NCBI GenBank assembly: GCA_030533445.1
Contig: CM060083.1
Coordinates: forward strand, 26,482,166 to 26,546,165
Length of the DNA stretch: 64,000 bases
Direction: 5' to 3'
Origin: Cyprinodon diabolis
Taxonomy: Eukaryota > Chordata > Actinopteri > Cyprinodontiformes > Cyprinodontidae
The translations under genes and the position numbers were made by a program. Below, piece after piece: positions 46,001 through 57,446 of this stretch. The notes under the pieces are model-generated. The model saw only the letters and a program-made list of their open reading frames with translations, searched no databases and was not told where the DNA came from. Numbering within the stretch: position 1 is the stretch's first letter; each line of letters starts with the position of its first letter.

Positions 46001-49000
46001 GAGGTTTCTCCTTTGAAAAGACACACAGAAAACACGCACAGTGAGCATGCTGCTAAAGTTCAAAAGCTACACAGTGGAGGAGATGATAAAACTAAGCCGA
46101 AATTACCAGGTACACCAGGCTCCGCCACAAAGAAGATACCGTTACTTTCTAATCGTGCTGGAGATCACCAGGGACCTACTAAGCAAAACAATCCCCATCA
46201 TAGCTCAAAGGAGGAGCATCATCACCACCATCATGCTCACAGTAATCCAGGCAACTCTCTAAAAACTCCAGAGGAGAAAGTTAAAAAGCCTGAAAAGATT
46301 CTCCAGAAACAGAAAAGTAGGAATTCAAGGAGCATTTCATTGGAGGAGCCAGAGCTGTTTGTTCCAGATAACGCCCCCACTGTGAAGAAGGAAACGGTTG
46401 AGGAGCCACTTGCTGATAGTGAGACTGTTTGGGATGGAAACAACTGCTGTGGGCTGTGTAAAAAACACCACAATAACATGTAAGTATTGCCCCCCTCTCT
46501 CTGGATCCATCCACTTCATCTTTAAACACCTTTCTATAATAATGCTGCTTTGTTTAGGTTTATGGTTGGCTGCGGTCGTTGTGACGACTGGTTCCATGGA
46601 GACTGCGTTGGTCTCGACCTTGCCAAAGTGCGGGAGATGGAGGAGGAGGACCAGATGTATGTGTGCTTAAAATGCTGTGAGGAGGAAAGTAAGAAGGTGG
46701 ATCCTGAGCCTTTAGCAGAGCCCAAGCCAGAAGCTCCTGTTGAGCAGGATCACAAGCCGCCTCAAAAACTCTGTCCAGGATCCTCCCAGCCACTAGCCTC
46801 AGGCGGCGTCAGACCAGTTAGAAAGGTAACCAGAGGGACATGGGTGGCCACAGTTAAACGCTCACGTTTTTTCTTTCTCTTTCCGAGAGAGATTTATATT
46901 TTGTTTCCACAGCTAAATCATCCTCTATTAATCATAGTCAGTGTTACCACTGTAGAAGTATGCTGATGAAGGTTCTCAGTCATCCAGGTCATAGTCATTC
47001 CGTAAAAATTCAAAAAATATCCACTGGACTTGGTTTTCAAGATTTGAAGACGTTTCGCCACCTCTCCAGGAAGCTTTCTCAATTCAAATGTCTGGATCCG
47101 CAGTGAGTTTGAGTCTTATATGGACAAGGCCTTGTATTGCTTGGAAACATGCAAATGGTAACCGATGAATGGGTCGTTTAGTTCCATCGTTAAGCCTGTA
47201 ATATCTGAACCTGTCTATGATTCTAGGGGTCGGTCGTTAAAGGGGGGATTGCCATTTAAGGGGGGGATTGTCTCCTGTAATACCTGAAACAGGTTTCAGG
47301 GGGGGATTGTCTCCTGTAATACCTGAAACCTGTTTCAGGGGGGGATTGTCTCCTGTAATACCTGAAACCTGTTTCAGGTATTACAGGAGACAATCCCCCC
47401 CTTAAATGGCAATCCCCCCTTTAACGACCGACCCCTAGAATCATAGACAGGTTCAGATATTACAGGCTTAACGATGGAACTAAACGACCCATTCATCGGT
47501 TACCATTTGCATGTTTCCAAGCAATACAAGGCCTTGTCCATATAAGACTCAAACTCACTGCGGATCCAGACATTTGAATTGAGAAAGCTTCCTGGAGAGG
47601 TGGCGAAACGTCTTCAAATCTTGAAAACCAAGTCCAGTGGATATTTTTTGAATTTTTACGGAACCACTGTAGAAGCTTTTGCTTCAGTTGTGCACATAAG
47701 TGTGTGGGAAACACAGTCCACTCACATGTTCGGTTTCTCACATACCATCACAAGCTAGAGCTACTCTTAGCATTTCTTTGTTACTGGGGACTTTTCCTAC
47801 AATATGAAATGTGTTTCTCTTAATGAATTGTATAATAAATGGATCTAATCTAATATGTGTACTTATTTTTATGCAGGATGCAGAAAGGAGGCATTCCACG
47901 GATGTCAAAGAAGCAGCTCATAAAACAGGTGAAAAGCAGTGAATGTAAAAAAATTATCTGACTTGTTCTGCTTTTAAAATGATATGGGCTTAAGGGCCAA
48001 AGCTGGGTCACATGGTCCATGGTTCAGTGGCCCTGTAAGATGATCTACAGGATGACTTTGTTATATATTTAACATTTTTAATGGGAACATGTTTTCTATG
48101 ATAATCCTTTCAACTCATAGTATACCTTAGAGTTTAACATTTAATTTTAACCCCGCATTGATTATATCAACATTCTCACCACCTAGGTAATCTGTCCAAA
48201 CACGAAACTAAAAGTAAGGCTCCGTCTTTGACCTCGAAGAAACCCGTGTCAGTGGAGGCCATCAGGCGAAGTGTCCGTGATTCTCTGAAAGAAATCCTCA
48301 CGCAGAGGTCAGTGTTTTTCCTCTGGGGGGTTTTAAACAGGCTGCAAGGATCATGGAACATAAGGTTTTTTTTTTTATTTTCAAAATAGCTTGCTCAAAT
48401 TAAAACCACAGAGATTTAAGAAGTTATATATTAGTATATGCTTGGTCTACCCCATTTTAGGTTAAGGTTTTTTGTTTTCTTTGTTATTTAATTTGATTTA
48501 ACTTTTTAATAAAGTGGTATTTCATAATTTATATAGGTAAATATAAATTCCTTTAAGTTTCGATAAAAATGTGATCCCTTTTTCTTTTTATTCTTACTTT
48601 TTTTTTATAAGTGTACATTGGTGAGATAACTGCTAATTTCTTTTAGTGAAAGAAAACCATATAATCAGCAGTTTGTCCATTTTAGGCTGAAGGATTCGGA
48701 TCTAAGCATCCCAGAGGAGCGAGCCTCTGAAGTTGCCAAGAAGACTGAAAAAGAGCTGTTTCACCTTTATAAAGACACTGACCATAAATACAAGAACAAA
48801 TACAGAAGCTTGATGTTTAACCTGAAAGATACAAAAAATAACGTAAGAACCAATTTATGCTAAGCATAATCTAAATTCTTCCCATTTCACCATTCATGTT
48901 CTTGAAGTTGCTTTTCTGTGTTTTCTCTGGCAGGTTCTGTTTAAAAGGGTTCTGAAAGGGGAAATTTCTCCTGGTAACCTGATCCGCATGAGTCCAGAGG

Positions 49001-52000
49001 AACTGGCTTCAAAAGAGCTGGCTGCCTGGCGACAAAGAGAGAACAGACATGTATGTGATGCTTAACGTTTCCTATTTCTTATTGCACATACTGATTATGC
49101 TTTTCTTGTTAACCTTTGAATGCTCTCAGGAGGTGATGTTTACTCTGTTTAGAGAGTTATAAAGTTTGTCTTTTTTTTTCCCAGAAGTGCATCCGAATCT
49201 ATTTGTTTTTTTTTTAGAAAAAAAACTAAAAATTTTCATTAATTTTCAGACTATTGAGATGATTGAAAAAGAGCAAAGAGAGGTTGAGAGACGACCCATC
49301 ACTAAGATTACCCACAAAGGTGAAATTGAAATTGAGAGTCAGGAGCCGATGAAAGCACCAGAGCCTGTTGAGGTAAAAGCAAAAGTTCAGTGCTTTTTTT
49401 CCCTCATTTTCTTTTTTACTCCTTAAAATTTAACATTTAGTTATTTTTGTGCTTTTTTTTTTTTTTTTTTTTTTTAGCTTGAGCCTTTTCCCAAAGTGCT
49501 TGAAGAGGTTCTAGAATCTCCCAAAACCCCTGAAAGAAAAGAAGAGAACATCAAGATCGAGAAAGACACTACAAGCCAGCACAAGTCTCACTTATTTGAT
49601 CTACATTGCAAAATCTGCACCGGTAAGCTCTGAAAATAAGAAAAGATTTTCCTGACTATATGCTCTGTCTTGTAAAGAATCTTACTCTGTATAAGAATTC
49701 CTTCCTTCCACCTTCATATACTGTGTCTTCTTGCAAAAGGTCGAATGGCGCCCCCAGTGGAAGAAGCCCAAACCAAGGTTGCCAAAGTTGCGACCACAGT
49801 GGTGAGGAGGCAGTCTACTAAATCAGATGAGGGAAAGAGCACACCACCTCACCCAGTCGACGATGACCTTCATCTCACCGTTTTAGAGGAGAGCTTCAGA
49901 AATGCCAATTCAGGCTTTGAATCAAGGTGGGGAGAAATTTTTAAAACATATGACCTTTCTGATTAAACACTTAGATGTTTTACTTCACTGTCGCCATCTG
50001 CTTTTCTGCTACAGGTCAGATCATGCAGCTGGAAGAGAAGAAGAAGCTGCTTTCCTGTCCACCTTAAGGACCTTGTGGCGAGGATTCATTCATATGCACT
50101 CGGTGGCTAAACTTGTGACAAAAGCTTTTCCTGTCTCCGGCGTTTTAGACAACTTATCTGAGGTAGAGTGGATACAGAGAAACCTGTTTTGCTTGTAGAA
50201 AATAAACATCATCTTCAGGTGCAATTGGAAATTGGACTTCAAGTGCACAGTTATGTGCACTTACTGAGCTTGATGACACTTGGGGAGTGGTGAACTGGAA
50301 TACAAGAAAACAGAAGTGCTTAGCTTTTTTTACTGCCTCATGAGAGGCTGTTACATGAGTAGCAGCAGCAAGATGACCCAGAAACCTGCAGCTTCCTTAA
50401 ATAATTTGGAAAATATATATATATATATATAATTAGAAAAATAATTTACCAGAACAAAGCTATTTGTCTTCTACTTGTTTTTTTTAAATCCGATTTATTT
50501 GTGGGTCTGCACTTTCTTTTTTTCTCAATAGGACCTTCCAGACAGTATCCAGGTTGGTGGAAGGATAAGTCCTCAGACGGTGTGGGACTATTTAGAGAAG
50601 ATTCGGGCAACTGGAACCAAAGTGAGTTTTGAAGATTTTTTAATCTTTAGAATTTAAAAAGGAAAAAAAGAAACACCTCCATCCAAAGGAAATTATACTT
50701 TTTTTTTTTTAATCCACAAAGAGTTCAATCTATATAGGAGTGTCTTGAATTGAGTTCCTAATTCTAAGTATAGGAAATGTATAAAAAAAAAAGTGAAAGA
50801 GAAAATGTATAAGAATTGTTTTAAGGGTTTAAAAGGGTTAAGACTTTGGTTTGAAAGCTTTGATTTAAGAAAATTTAAGGACAGCATTAGAAAAATATTT
50901 TTGCTTGTTCACCTGGAATGAACAGTCGCACTAGTTTGTTAGAGTAGTCGGTAGGAAACAGGATCTTTGTTCTTTTTAAGGATAAAATTACATTTTAAAG
51001 TTCCTTGCTATTCCCTGCAACCTGAATGAAGCCTTACCTTGCTGTGTTTTAGGCAGAGAAATGCTCTTTTAAATACCTTCTTCTAGCCTTGCTTCTTCAA
51101 AATTAATTTAAACACTTCTTTGATGTTAAAAATGACCATCACTCAGCCTTCTTCTATCAGAATATGTGTCTCCACCAAACCATGCTGTTGTGTGAGCCGG
51201 TACACTAAGGTACTGAATTCTTTGATTTTGGAGTGAATCAGATTTCTAGCCGCACCCCTCATTTAAAACTCAAATTATTTCGTGCTTATTGTTGGGTTTG
51301 TCATGGCAATATGACTTTGGTCTATTAGATACAGGAATAGTTGCAATTTTCTGCTGCTGTTTTTTTTTTTTTTTATGTTTAAGAAGCTAAGATTATTTTG
51401 AACCTCTTTTAAATATGGGCTTGCTTACATTGGATGGCTGACTTAATCATGTTTTCTTTATTAAACCTCTGCAATGTGAAATGTAGCCTTTACTGACACA
51501 AGCTTTTTGTTTGATTAAAGGAGGTTTGCCTGGTTCGCTTTTCCCCCGACACAGAAGAAGATGAGATCTCCTATACTCTTCTTTATGCCTACTTTAGCAG
51601 CCGTAGGCGTTTTGGGGTTGTGTCAAATAATCTGCGTCAAGTGAAGGATATGTATCTCATTCCCCTTGGCGCAACAGAGAAAGTCCCTCATCAGCTTGTT
51701 CCCTTTGATGGGCCAGGTAGCTAGATGCTGAACCGTATTTTTCCTTTATATATATATTTTTTTTTCAGTTAATTGAGTCAAATTTCTTAACCTAAATAAT
51801 TTACTTGACAGGTTTAGAAAACAACCGCCCCAACCTCCTCCTTGGACTCATCATCCGCCAGAGACCCAAGAGAGATTTTCTTACTGTGGATGTGAATGAA
51901 TCTGTGAATACTGTCCCAGAAGTTAAGCCCACCACTGTTCCCATGAAAGTGAAAAGAACCACTGAGGAGGAGGAAAAAATGTTCCTGTCTTCTTTGACTG

Positions 52001-53490
52001 CTCCCCTTAAGAAAGAGATAGAAAAACCCCTCGATACGAATGAAGAAGAGCCTCTTGCAGGTTCCTCTGAAGAACCCGCTGAAACAGAGGAGCCGAGCAA
52101 CCAGGAGTCACAAAAGCCACTTCGCTTTCTTCCAGGTGTGTTATTAGGATGGGGTGGGGAATTACCTCCTCTGCCAGATGTCGGTGATAAACCTGTGACA
52201 ACAGGACAAGACACCTCGAAGACCGTTCCTGCTCCCAAAACAGATGCATCACCTGGTGACTCAAAGGGTCCGACAGCTGCTGCTGCTTCTCGCTTTCTCA
52301 TCAGGAAGAAAGAAACGAAATCTGTTAAAGCTGAACCTGAGCTACCGGGTCCTTCTGAAGCATCTGCTTCTAACAGCTCACTGGGAAAAGATCCTCCTGT
52401 TGTGGTCCATCATGCATCAATCACACTGAAAGATAAACCCCCAGATGTATCGACTGAAGCATTCCTGGCGAACATGCCGGCACATCCGAGTGGCACTGAG
52501 ACCGACGGTTCTGCCTCAGCAAACAAAAGAAGCTCTGGTCCATTGTCTGAATCTAAAAAGGAAACAAGTGAAGGGAATTCTCGGCAGCAGGCAGAATCCC
52601 AGGCTGCTGCAGATAACGCATTTTTCTCAAAAGCTCCTTTAAGTGGAATACTGAAAAAATCTTCAGCATATTCCTCCGAGAGTGAAGATAAAACAATGGT
52701 GCTACAAAAGGATAAAGCCAGCCTTCCTGATGTTTCTGACCCTAAACCAGTTCCAGTGTCAAGCAGTATTAAAAAGGATCCACTGTTACCATTTCATCAA
52801 GGTTATTTACAGCTCCCACAGGCCAGGCACAAGCTGGAGGAAACCAATAGTAAATTATTTCCAAAGAAAAAAGATGATCCTGGCTCAGGTCCTCCTGGTG
52901 AAGCAGTAACTCAAACTATAAATCCTCCTGATGTCCAAGGACCTCAAGATGTTTCAAGCACAGAATCCTCTGAACAGATAGCTGGGAGCTGTAACAACAT
53001 GGGTGCCACAACTTCTAACACTACGTCCAGCTTGAACACAGACGTCCAGAATGCTAGCACACAGAGATCTGAGGACAGCACCTCAGAGGCCCATCAGCAT
53101 CCTCACAGCCTCGCCGAGCCAAGCAGTCACGCGTTATCCGTAGCCAGAGACCAGAAACTTCTGAACGAACGCTACACCGACCCGTGGGAGAGGCCGCGAA
53201 ACACAGACGACAGAGATCGCCATGGGAGGCACGGCACCCACAAGGACTCTTACCATGAGAAAAAGAGCCGACACCACGAGAGGGAGAAAAGGCACGGGCA
53301 CAGCGACGACGACAAGTACAGGGAGAGGAGTAGGCCCCACGGACACTTGGATGACCGCCACGGGGAGAGGAGGAAAGAGAAGCACCACAGCAATGATTAC
53401 AGCAGCCATCACAAGGACAGACACAGGCACAGACAGGACTCTGATTATGAGAATGGACGTAGAAGTTCAAAAGACAGCTACTCGTCATAA
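43067..53490 (+). CDS. phf3: phf3: PHD finger protein 3, fifteen coding exons
   Basis: PHF3 is a nuclear regulator of RNA polymerase II elongation: its SPOC domain binds the Ser2-phosphorylated CTD and its TFIIS-like domain competes with TFIIS. Coding exons are 43067-43301, 44301-44417, 45150-46479, 46558-46825, 47877-47928, 48187-48307, 48686-48842, 48934-49050, 49250-49372, 49478-49622, 49740-49926, 50015-50162, 50532-50621, 51521-51716 and 51812-53490. All introns are GT..AG and phases agree throughout, totalling 4965 nt or 1654 residues. The start MDIVDTFNHLIP and LEDSLKNMLSDKDPM match vertebrate PHF3. Domains are a PHD finger (~545-601), TFIIS-central-like (~690-810), SPOC (~960-1112) and a disordered tail with PPDVSTEAFLANM and a His/Arg/Asp-rich end. 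Human PHF3 has 2039 residues; the Pro-rich C-terminal part is absent here. A His run lies at about 46207-46232. DIDO1 is excluded by the N-terminus. Confidence 0.96.
46419..46681 (+). other. phf3: phf3 PHD finger (two exons)
   Basis: The zinc finger is split by a 78-bp intron (46480-46557). Ligands fit C4HC3: C551, C554 (CGLC), C566, C569 (CGRC), H574, C577 (FHGDC), C597 and C600 (CLKC). The DDWFHGDCVG core is almost identical to mammalian PHF3. The first exon ends inside the Met codon that precedes FMVGC. The intron is unusually short for this gene. Confidence 0.93.
46959..47662. mobile_element. Foldback element with 262-bp perfect arms and 13-bp target duplication
   Basis: Bases 46999-47260 and 47401-47662 are reverse complements without a gap or a mismatch that I could find by eye. 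The centre (47261-47400) holds three 39-bp units, the last running into a palindrome centred at 47369-47370. The direct repeat ACCACTGTAGAAG occurs at 46946-46958 and 47663-47675. The left copy has an extra ~40-bp end (ctgatgaaggttctcagtca...) missing from the right. The plus-strand text GCGAAACGTCTTCAA and the terminus resemble a dispersed fish repeat that I associate with Penelope-like elements and their hammerhead-type motif. It has no coding capacity. The assignment to that class is inference. Confidence 0.8.
47261..47370. repeat. Three 39-bp tandem units at the foldback centre
   Basis: The word attgtctcctg starts at 47267, 47306 and 47345, exactly 39 apart. Each unit carries GGGGGGATTGTC, then the near-palindrome CCTGAAAC-NN-GTTTCAGG. 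NN is AG in the first unit and CT in the second and third. Confidence 0.9.
48187..49372 (+). other. phf3: phf3 TFIIS central-domain-like region (four exons)
   Basis: The exons at 48187, 48686, 48934 and 49250 encode IRRSVRDSLKEILTQRL, KYKNKYRSLMFNLKD, VLFKRVLKGEISPGNLIRMS, PEELASKELAAW and EREQREVERRPITKI-type text (the start EMIEKEQREV is exact). This is the TFS2M fold that PHF3, DIDO1 and SPOCD1 share with TFIIS domain II. It ends before a variable Glu/Lys-rich linker and HLFDLHCKICTG-like text in the next exons. Confidence 0.92.
50015..51880 (+). other. phf3: phf3 SPOC domain (four exons)
   Basis: The region reads FLSTLRTLWRGFIHMHSVAK, then PVSGVLDNLSEDLPDSIQVG, ISPQTVWDYLEKI, YTLLYAYFSSRRRFGVVSNN, VKDMYLIPLGAT and NNRPNLLLGLIIRQ. 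These match the SPOC domain of PHF3, which binds phosphorylated polymerase CTD. Exons are 50015-50162, 50532-50621, 51521-51716 and the start of 51812-53490. The basic residues that line the CTD-binding surface lie within this conserved text but were not checked individually. Confidence 0.92.
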
Positions 53491-54030
53491 TATTGCTCTG
53501 TTTTTTTAAATTCTTTCAGCTCTTCAGGACTTGTTGATCACATGGCTGGTACATGCCGCTTTTCGACACTGGCTAATTATAGAGTTTTTTTTTTTCATTT
53601 TATACAAGAGTGAAGTACCATTTTATGTTATTGAAGGTACAGCCAAATGAGATCGCAACAATTTGTTTTTTTTTAAACTTAGACCAACAAAAGACTGAAT
53701 ACTGGAAACGTTCATACCGAATGATTGTGTCTTAATCTTGTTTGTTACTCCTGTACTATTAGTTTCCCGGTCTCATGTAACATTGTGGATGCATTGATGA
53801 ACTAAAGAGCTTCACATTTTAGCTTAAATGTTTAACACAATATTTAATTAAGATCTAAACAGCAGCTTTGTGCTTTTCTTTCTATTTTAATTTCTTTTAA
53901 ACTGCTTCAATATTTTATAATCGTTTTTTTTTTTTCAGTTGAAAAAGTATGTACATTTGGGCTTGTATGATACATTAGAGATGTGTGCCTTTGCACCGTG
54001 TGTTTATGTACAGTTCATAATAAAACTAAT
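53491..54030 (+). terminator. phf3: phf3 3' UTR and poly(A) signal
   Basis: The TAA stop is at 53488-53490. A canonical AATAAA lies at 54019-54024 after ~530 bases of T-rich 3' UTR. Cleavage would be expected at about 54040. Confidence 0.7.
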
Positions 54031-55941
54031 CCTTTTCTATTGGGAATAGTTACTTAAGGTCTTGTTTTAAAGCAGCCAAAGTTGGCAGACCTGAAAACCT
54101 TCGATCTTAAATAGGCATGTGCTAGTATGAGATTTTTATAGCATAATATGTAAAAATTTATCTATACAAGTTTAAAACCAAAATGAAAGGCATGGTGTGA
54201 TTTATTTATTTTTTAAAATAAAATAGCGTGGCCTTAAAAAGAGTTATAGGTGGTCCTCCTTTAGTTTGCACACCATACCTGCCTGCTTTTCATGCCTGGA
54301 AATCTGTCCTATAAACTGAATTCATATTTGCTGTGATCAAGGGAAAAGCAGCAGCAGGTGAGGGAGGGGCAGTGCTGATTTACACTTAATAAACTAGAAG
54401 GATGTAACCCAAACAGTCCATTCTGAGTTGTATCATCCTTCCCTACAACACAAATTTATACAGGTTATATCCTCTGTCCTGTCCCTTTGGTAGGCTTTGT
54501 TGCATTACAACTGGTGGCTAGAAATGCTCTGATTTAATATAATTAGGTATCAATATGTGCCAGAACCTTTTGAAGTTCAAACTATCAGACTTAAATGAGT
54601 CTGTTGAAGTTGTTAGTTGCTAAATGGCTTGATCTATTTAGATTTGTACTTTAAATCTTACAGAGGATGCTATGAAAAAAAATCTGGTTATTTGGCAATT
54701 GTATAGAAAGAATTGAAGGGGAAAAAGCAGGCTGGTTTAAGATTAAAGGTAGACAATAGCTCAAACCATTAAAACCAAGATATTCAGAGAAATCCATTTC
54801 TGGATGGACACCATCTTTCCCAAAAAGAGCAGAAGACCCCTAACCCTGGGGTCTCATTTGTCAAAGATGATGTTCTATTACGTTGCTCCCAAATATGGTG
54901 TATGCAAAAATATATTTCAGATTAATTGAACCATGTGCACGCATAAAAGCAAGCACATTTCCTTGACAGATTGCACCCGTGTGCACAAGTTTTCATTCAA
55001 GGCTGCGACCTTTATTGACCACATTCAACCATAAAGGATCCATGCAAAGCACTGCATGAATGATGTGTTTTTAAATCAGACGGCGGATCCCTGTTATTTA
55101 ATGGTTGCCAATGGAAACTAAGGGGAAGTGAGCAAAAACCCAACAAAAAAAGTTTAACAAAGACTAAAGATGTTTTGATGAGTGAGTTGGAGAGTCAGAT
55201 AAGTATGTTTGGTTGCCATACTAGTGTCATGACAAATTAAAAAAGGAGGTAGGCCTATTATGAATGTCAAAAGCCTTATGGGTGGACTGATTTTATTAAC
55301 AAGGACGTCCATGTCGTCGGGCGGTATTACACTGTGCTAGCAGTGATATCTATACCGACAAAGTTCTCAAAATTATTTCAAGTTGCTTTAGGCAGAAGGA
55401 AATTAATTGTTGATTATAGTTAACACCTGTAAGAGCCGACGAGAACCACGGTGGTTAACAACTGTAATTATTCATTACAATAAAAAAACGTAAATCTGGA
55501 TAAGCTGCCCACCAGGCCATTTATAAGATTAAATATGAGCAAAGAATGCCTGTAAAATCAGCTGATCAAATTTAGATGTTTTCTAACCTCTTAATAGACA
55601 GGAGCCTTACCTTGAATCTGTGATGCACTACAGCTGCATCCATTTACTCAAATATGAAATCATTTATTTGTAACTATAATATTTCAATCTACATAATATC
55701 CAATAGTATGTACAATAAATACATGTTTACACAAAGAGAGCAATTATTTCAGGTAGACTACTTTTTCAAAATGTATTTTATTACTGTTTTGAGCTCAGTC
55801 TAAACAATATTCTACAAAACAATGTCAAATCTTCAATAAATATTGCAAACTCAATAAAAACTAGAACTATAGCACCTCAAACAAACATTTAGTTGATTTT
55901 TTTTTTCTATTTTTAGGAGTTCTGAAATTATAGTTTTACTA
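54031..55941. other. Intergenic gap between converging phf3 and eys, including the eys 3' UTR
   Basis: Plus-strand phf3 and minus-strand eys converge here. For eys, a minus-strand AATAAA is present at 55777-55782 (TTTATT on plus), about 160 bases past its stop, so 55760-55941 is probably its 3' UTR. The rest shows no recognised repeat or gene. Confidence 0.55.
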
Positions 55942-57134
55942 TCATTCAGTGCCTTCAAAAATATTGAAACCTTCACTGTTTTTAAGTAAAACCATCGGGT
56001 TCTCATCTCCAAACAAAATCACATCTCTGATACTCCCTTCAAAGCCCCCTGAAAATATTCCGGAGGTGACAACTGATACGTTTCTGTTTAATTCAAAGCC
56101 ACCAAAGTAAGTCACGCCCCCAGAGTTTAAGGCTATGTATCGCTCAAATGGGTCCAAGTCTTTAAACAAGAGTTCCTCCCTGTTAAGGAAAACCTGAATA
56201 ACCGTTAGGTTGAGATTTATAGACACATTATGCCATTTCCTGAAGCAGAGAGTGAGATTTTTTAACGTAATTGGGAGAGCAAGTCTTTCTCCAAGATTAA
56301 CTGCAATCTTTAGATTGCCTTCCTCCAGCCCAACTGCAAGGTAGTCATCGTCTTCCTGCTCGGCCGTCCCCATCCACAAAATTAAACCGTCACTAGAGCT
56401 GGGATAGAAGGTAAAAGAAAGCTGTACATACTTTAAGTTTCTTGTGTTGAATCTTTGATCGATGTGTTTAATGTACGAGTTTCCTAAAAACCTCAATGTG
56501 TCTTTGGACATTTTAGTGTCACAGTATCTCCCCACCCAACCGAAGGGACATATGCAGCTGTAGGAGGTTGCAGTAGATGGAACGCATATCGAGCCATGTC
56601 TGCAGCTGTTGTTTATACAGCTTACAGACTGGTTACACAGGGATCCACTCCATAATGATGGACACACACATAAGAATGAGTCAGCCCCTATAGCTCTGCA
56701 TTGACCTCCGTTATGACACACTTTGTACCCACAGGCTGTCCCATCCAAGTCCCTGATGTTTGTCCCACCAAGGGCTCCTGTCTCTGTTAGCTCCAGTTGT
56801 TTGCCATTGATTTTAAGTTCTCTCAACCCACCAGTAAAGCTCATTGGTTCCTGTTCAGTCGCTTCAGGGGAAACGAAGCTCAAAGTGGACACGCCTCCAA
56901 CAAAGATGTCAGTGGCAACATCTAGTGTAGTCATCCCTTTAGTCCTGTTCTCTCTGATCTCCTCACTGTCCAGGCTGAGGAAGCCCTGGTGACCAGTCCG
57001 GCCAGCCTTTACCACATGCCAGGTCCTGCCATGTAGGTCCACTGTCTGCATTGACTGGAGAATGTGTGTGCCATCACCAAGATTATATCTCAACTGGACA
57101 AACCCAGCAGTCAAGGAGATACAGAAGAAATCTC
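55942..57134 (-). CDS. eys: eys terminal exon: LamG, EGF, EGF, LamG
   Basis: This is the last exon of eyes shut on the minus strand. The acceptor tccccacag ends at 57135 and the stop codon ends at 55942. It encodes ~396 residues after completing a Gly codon. In order it has the C-terminal half of a laminin-G domain (DFFCISLTAGFVQLRYNLGD to the closing Cys region); an EGF-like repeat (CHNGGQCRAI...CVCPSLWSGSLC); a second EGF-like repeat (CRHGSICVP...CICPFGWVGRYC); and a complete laminin-G domain ending FGDENPMVLL. Each EGF repeat has six cysteines. EYS is a secreted photoreceptor matrix/ciliary-pocket protein needed for photoreceptor maintenance; human mutations cause RP25 retinitis pigmentosa. 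The protein ends ~20 residues past the last LamG, as in other vertebrates. Confidence 0.95.
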
Positions 57135-57284
57135 CTGTGGGGAAAAAAAAAAAGTCTCATGAATAATAGTTTGAAAAGTATTTTATTATAATTAGTGTAG
57201 AGATAAAAGGAAGCAGTACTGATTCTGGCTCCTACACCACATATAATTTTTAATATCAACCAAAGATGTAGATGTTAATATCAC

Positions 57285-57446
57285 CTGCTTTAGCACCAAG
57301 ATGCTGTGCAGTGTAGACAATGATGCCATCAAGTGACAAAGGTAGGAACTGCAGCTCTACAACAGTCCTGTGCCTAATACTCATAGGAGGGAATGACATC
57401 CATGAAGACTGGTTAGCACTGAAGAATGGATCAGTGATGGTCACAG
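57285..57446 (-). CDS. eys: eys penultimate exon: first part of a laminin-G domain
   Basis: This 162-nt exon lies between the acceptor ccatttag (ending 57447) and the donor GCAG/GTGATA (57284). It joins the terminal exon in phase (G + GA). It encodes VTITDPFFSANQSSWMSF...TVVELQFLPLSLDGIIVYTA, the first strands of the LamG domain completed in the next exon. The FxPLSLDGIIVY core is typical of laminin-G. Confidence 0.93.

Larger units (their letters stand above)
46826..47876 (+). other. phf3: phf3 intron 5, carrying the foldback element
   Basis: The donor AAG/GTAACC and the acceptor tttttatgcag bracket the intron. About two thirds of it is the foldback element at 46959-47662. Without it the intron would be ~330 bases, similar to its neighbours, so the element roughly tripled its length. 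Confidence 0.85.

Noticed and set aside
45469..46035. 188-residue minus-strand ORF
   Set aside because: It is the shadow of the large phf3 exon, which has correct splice phase and homology.
53054..53488. Cys-rich minus-strand ORF
   Set aside because: It is antisense of the phf3 His/Arg/Asp-rich C-terminal coding sequence; the Cys content follows from codon complementarity.
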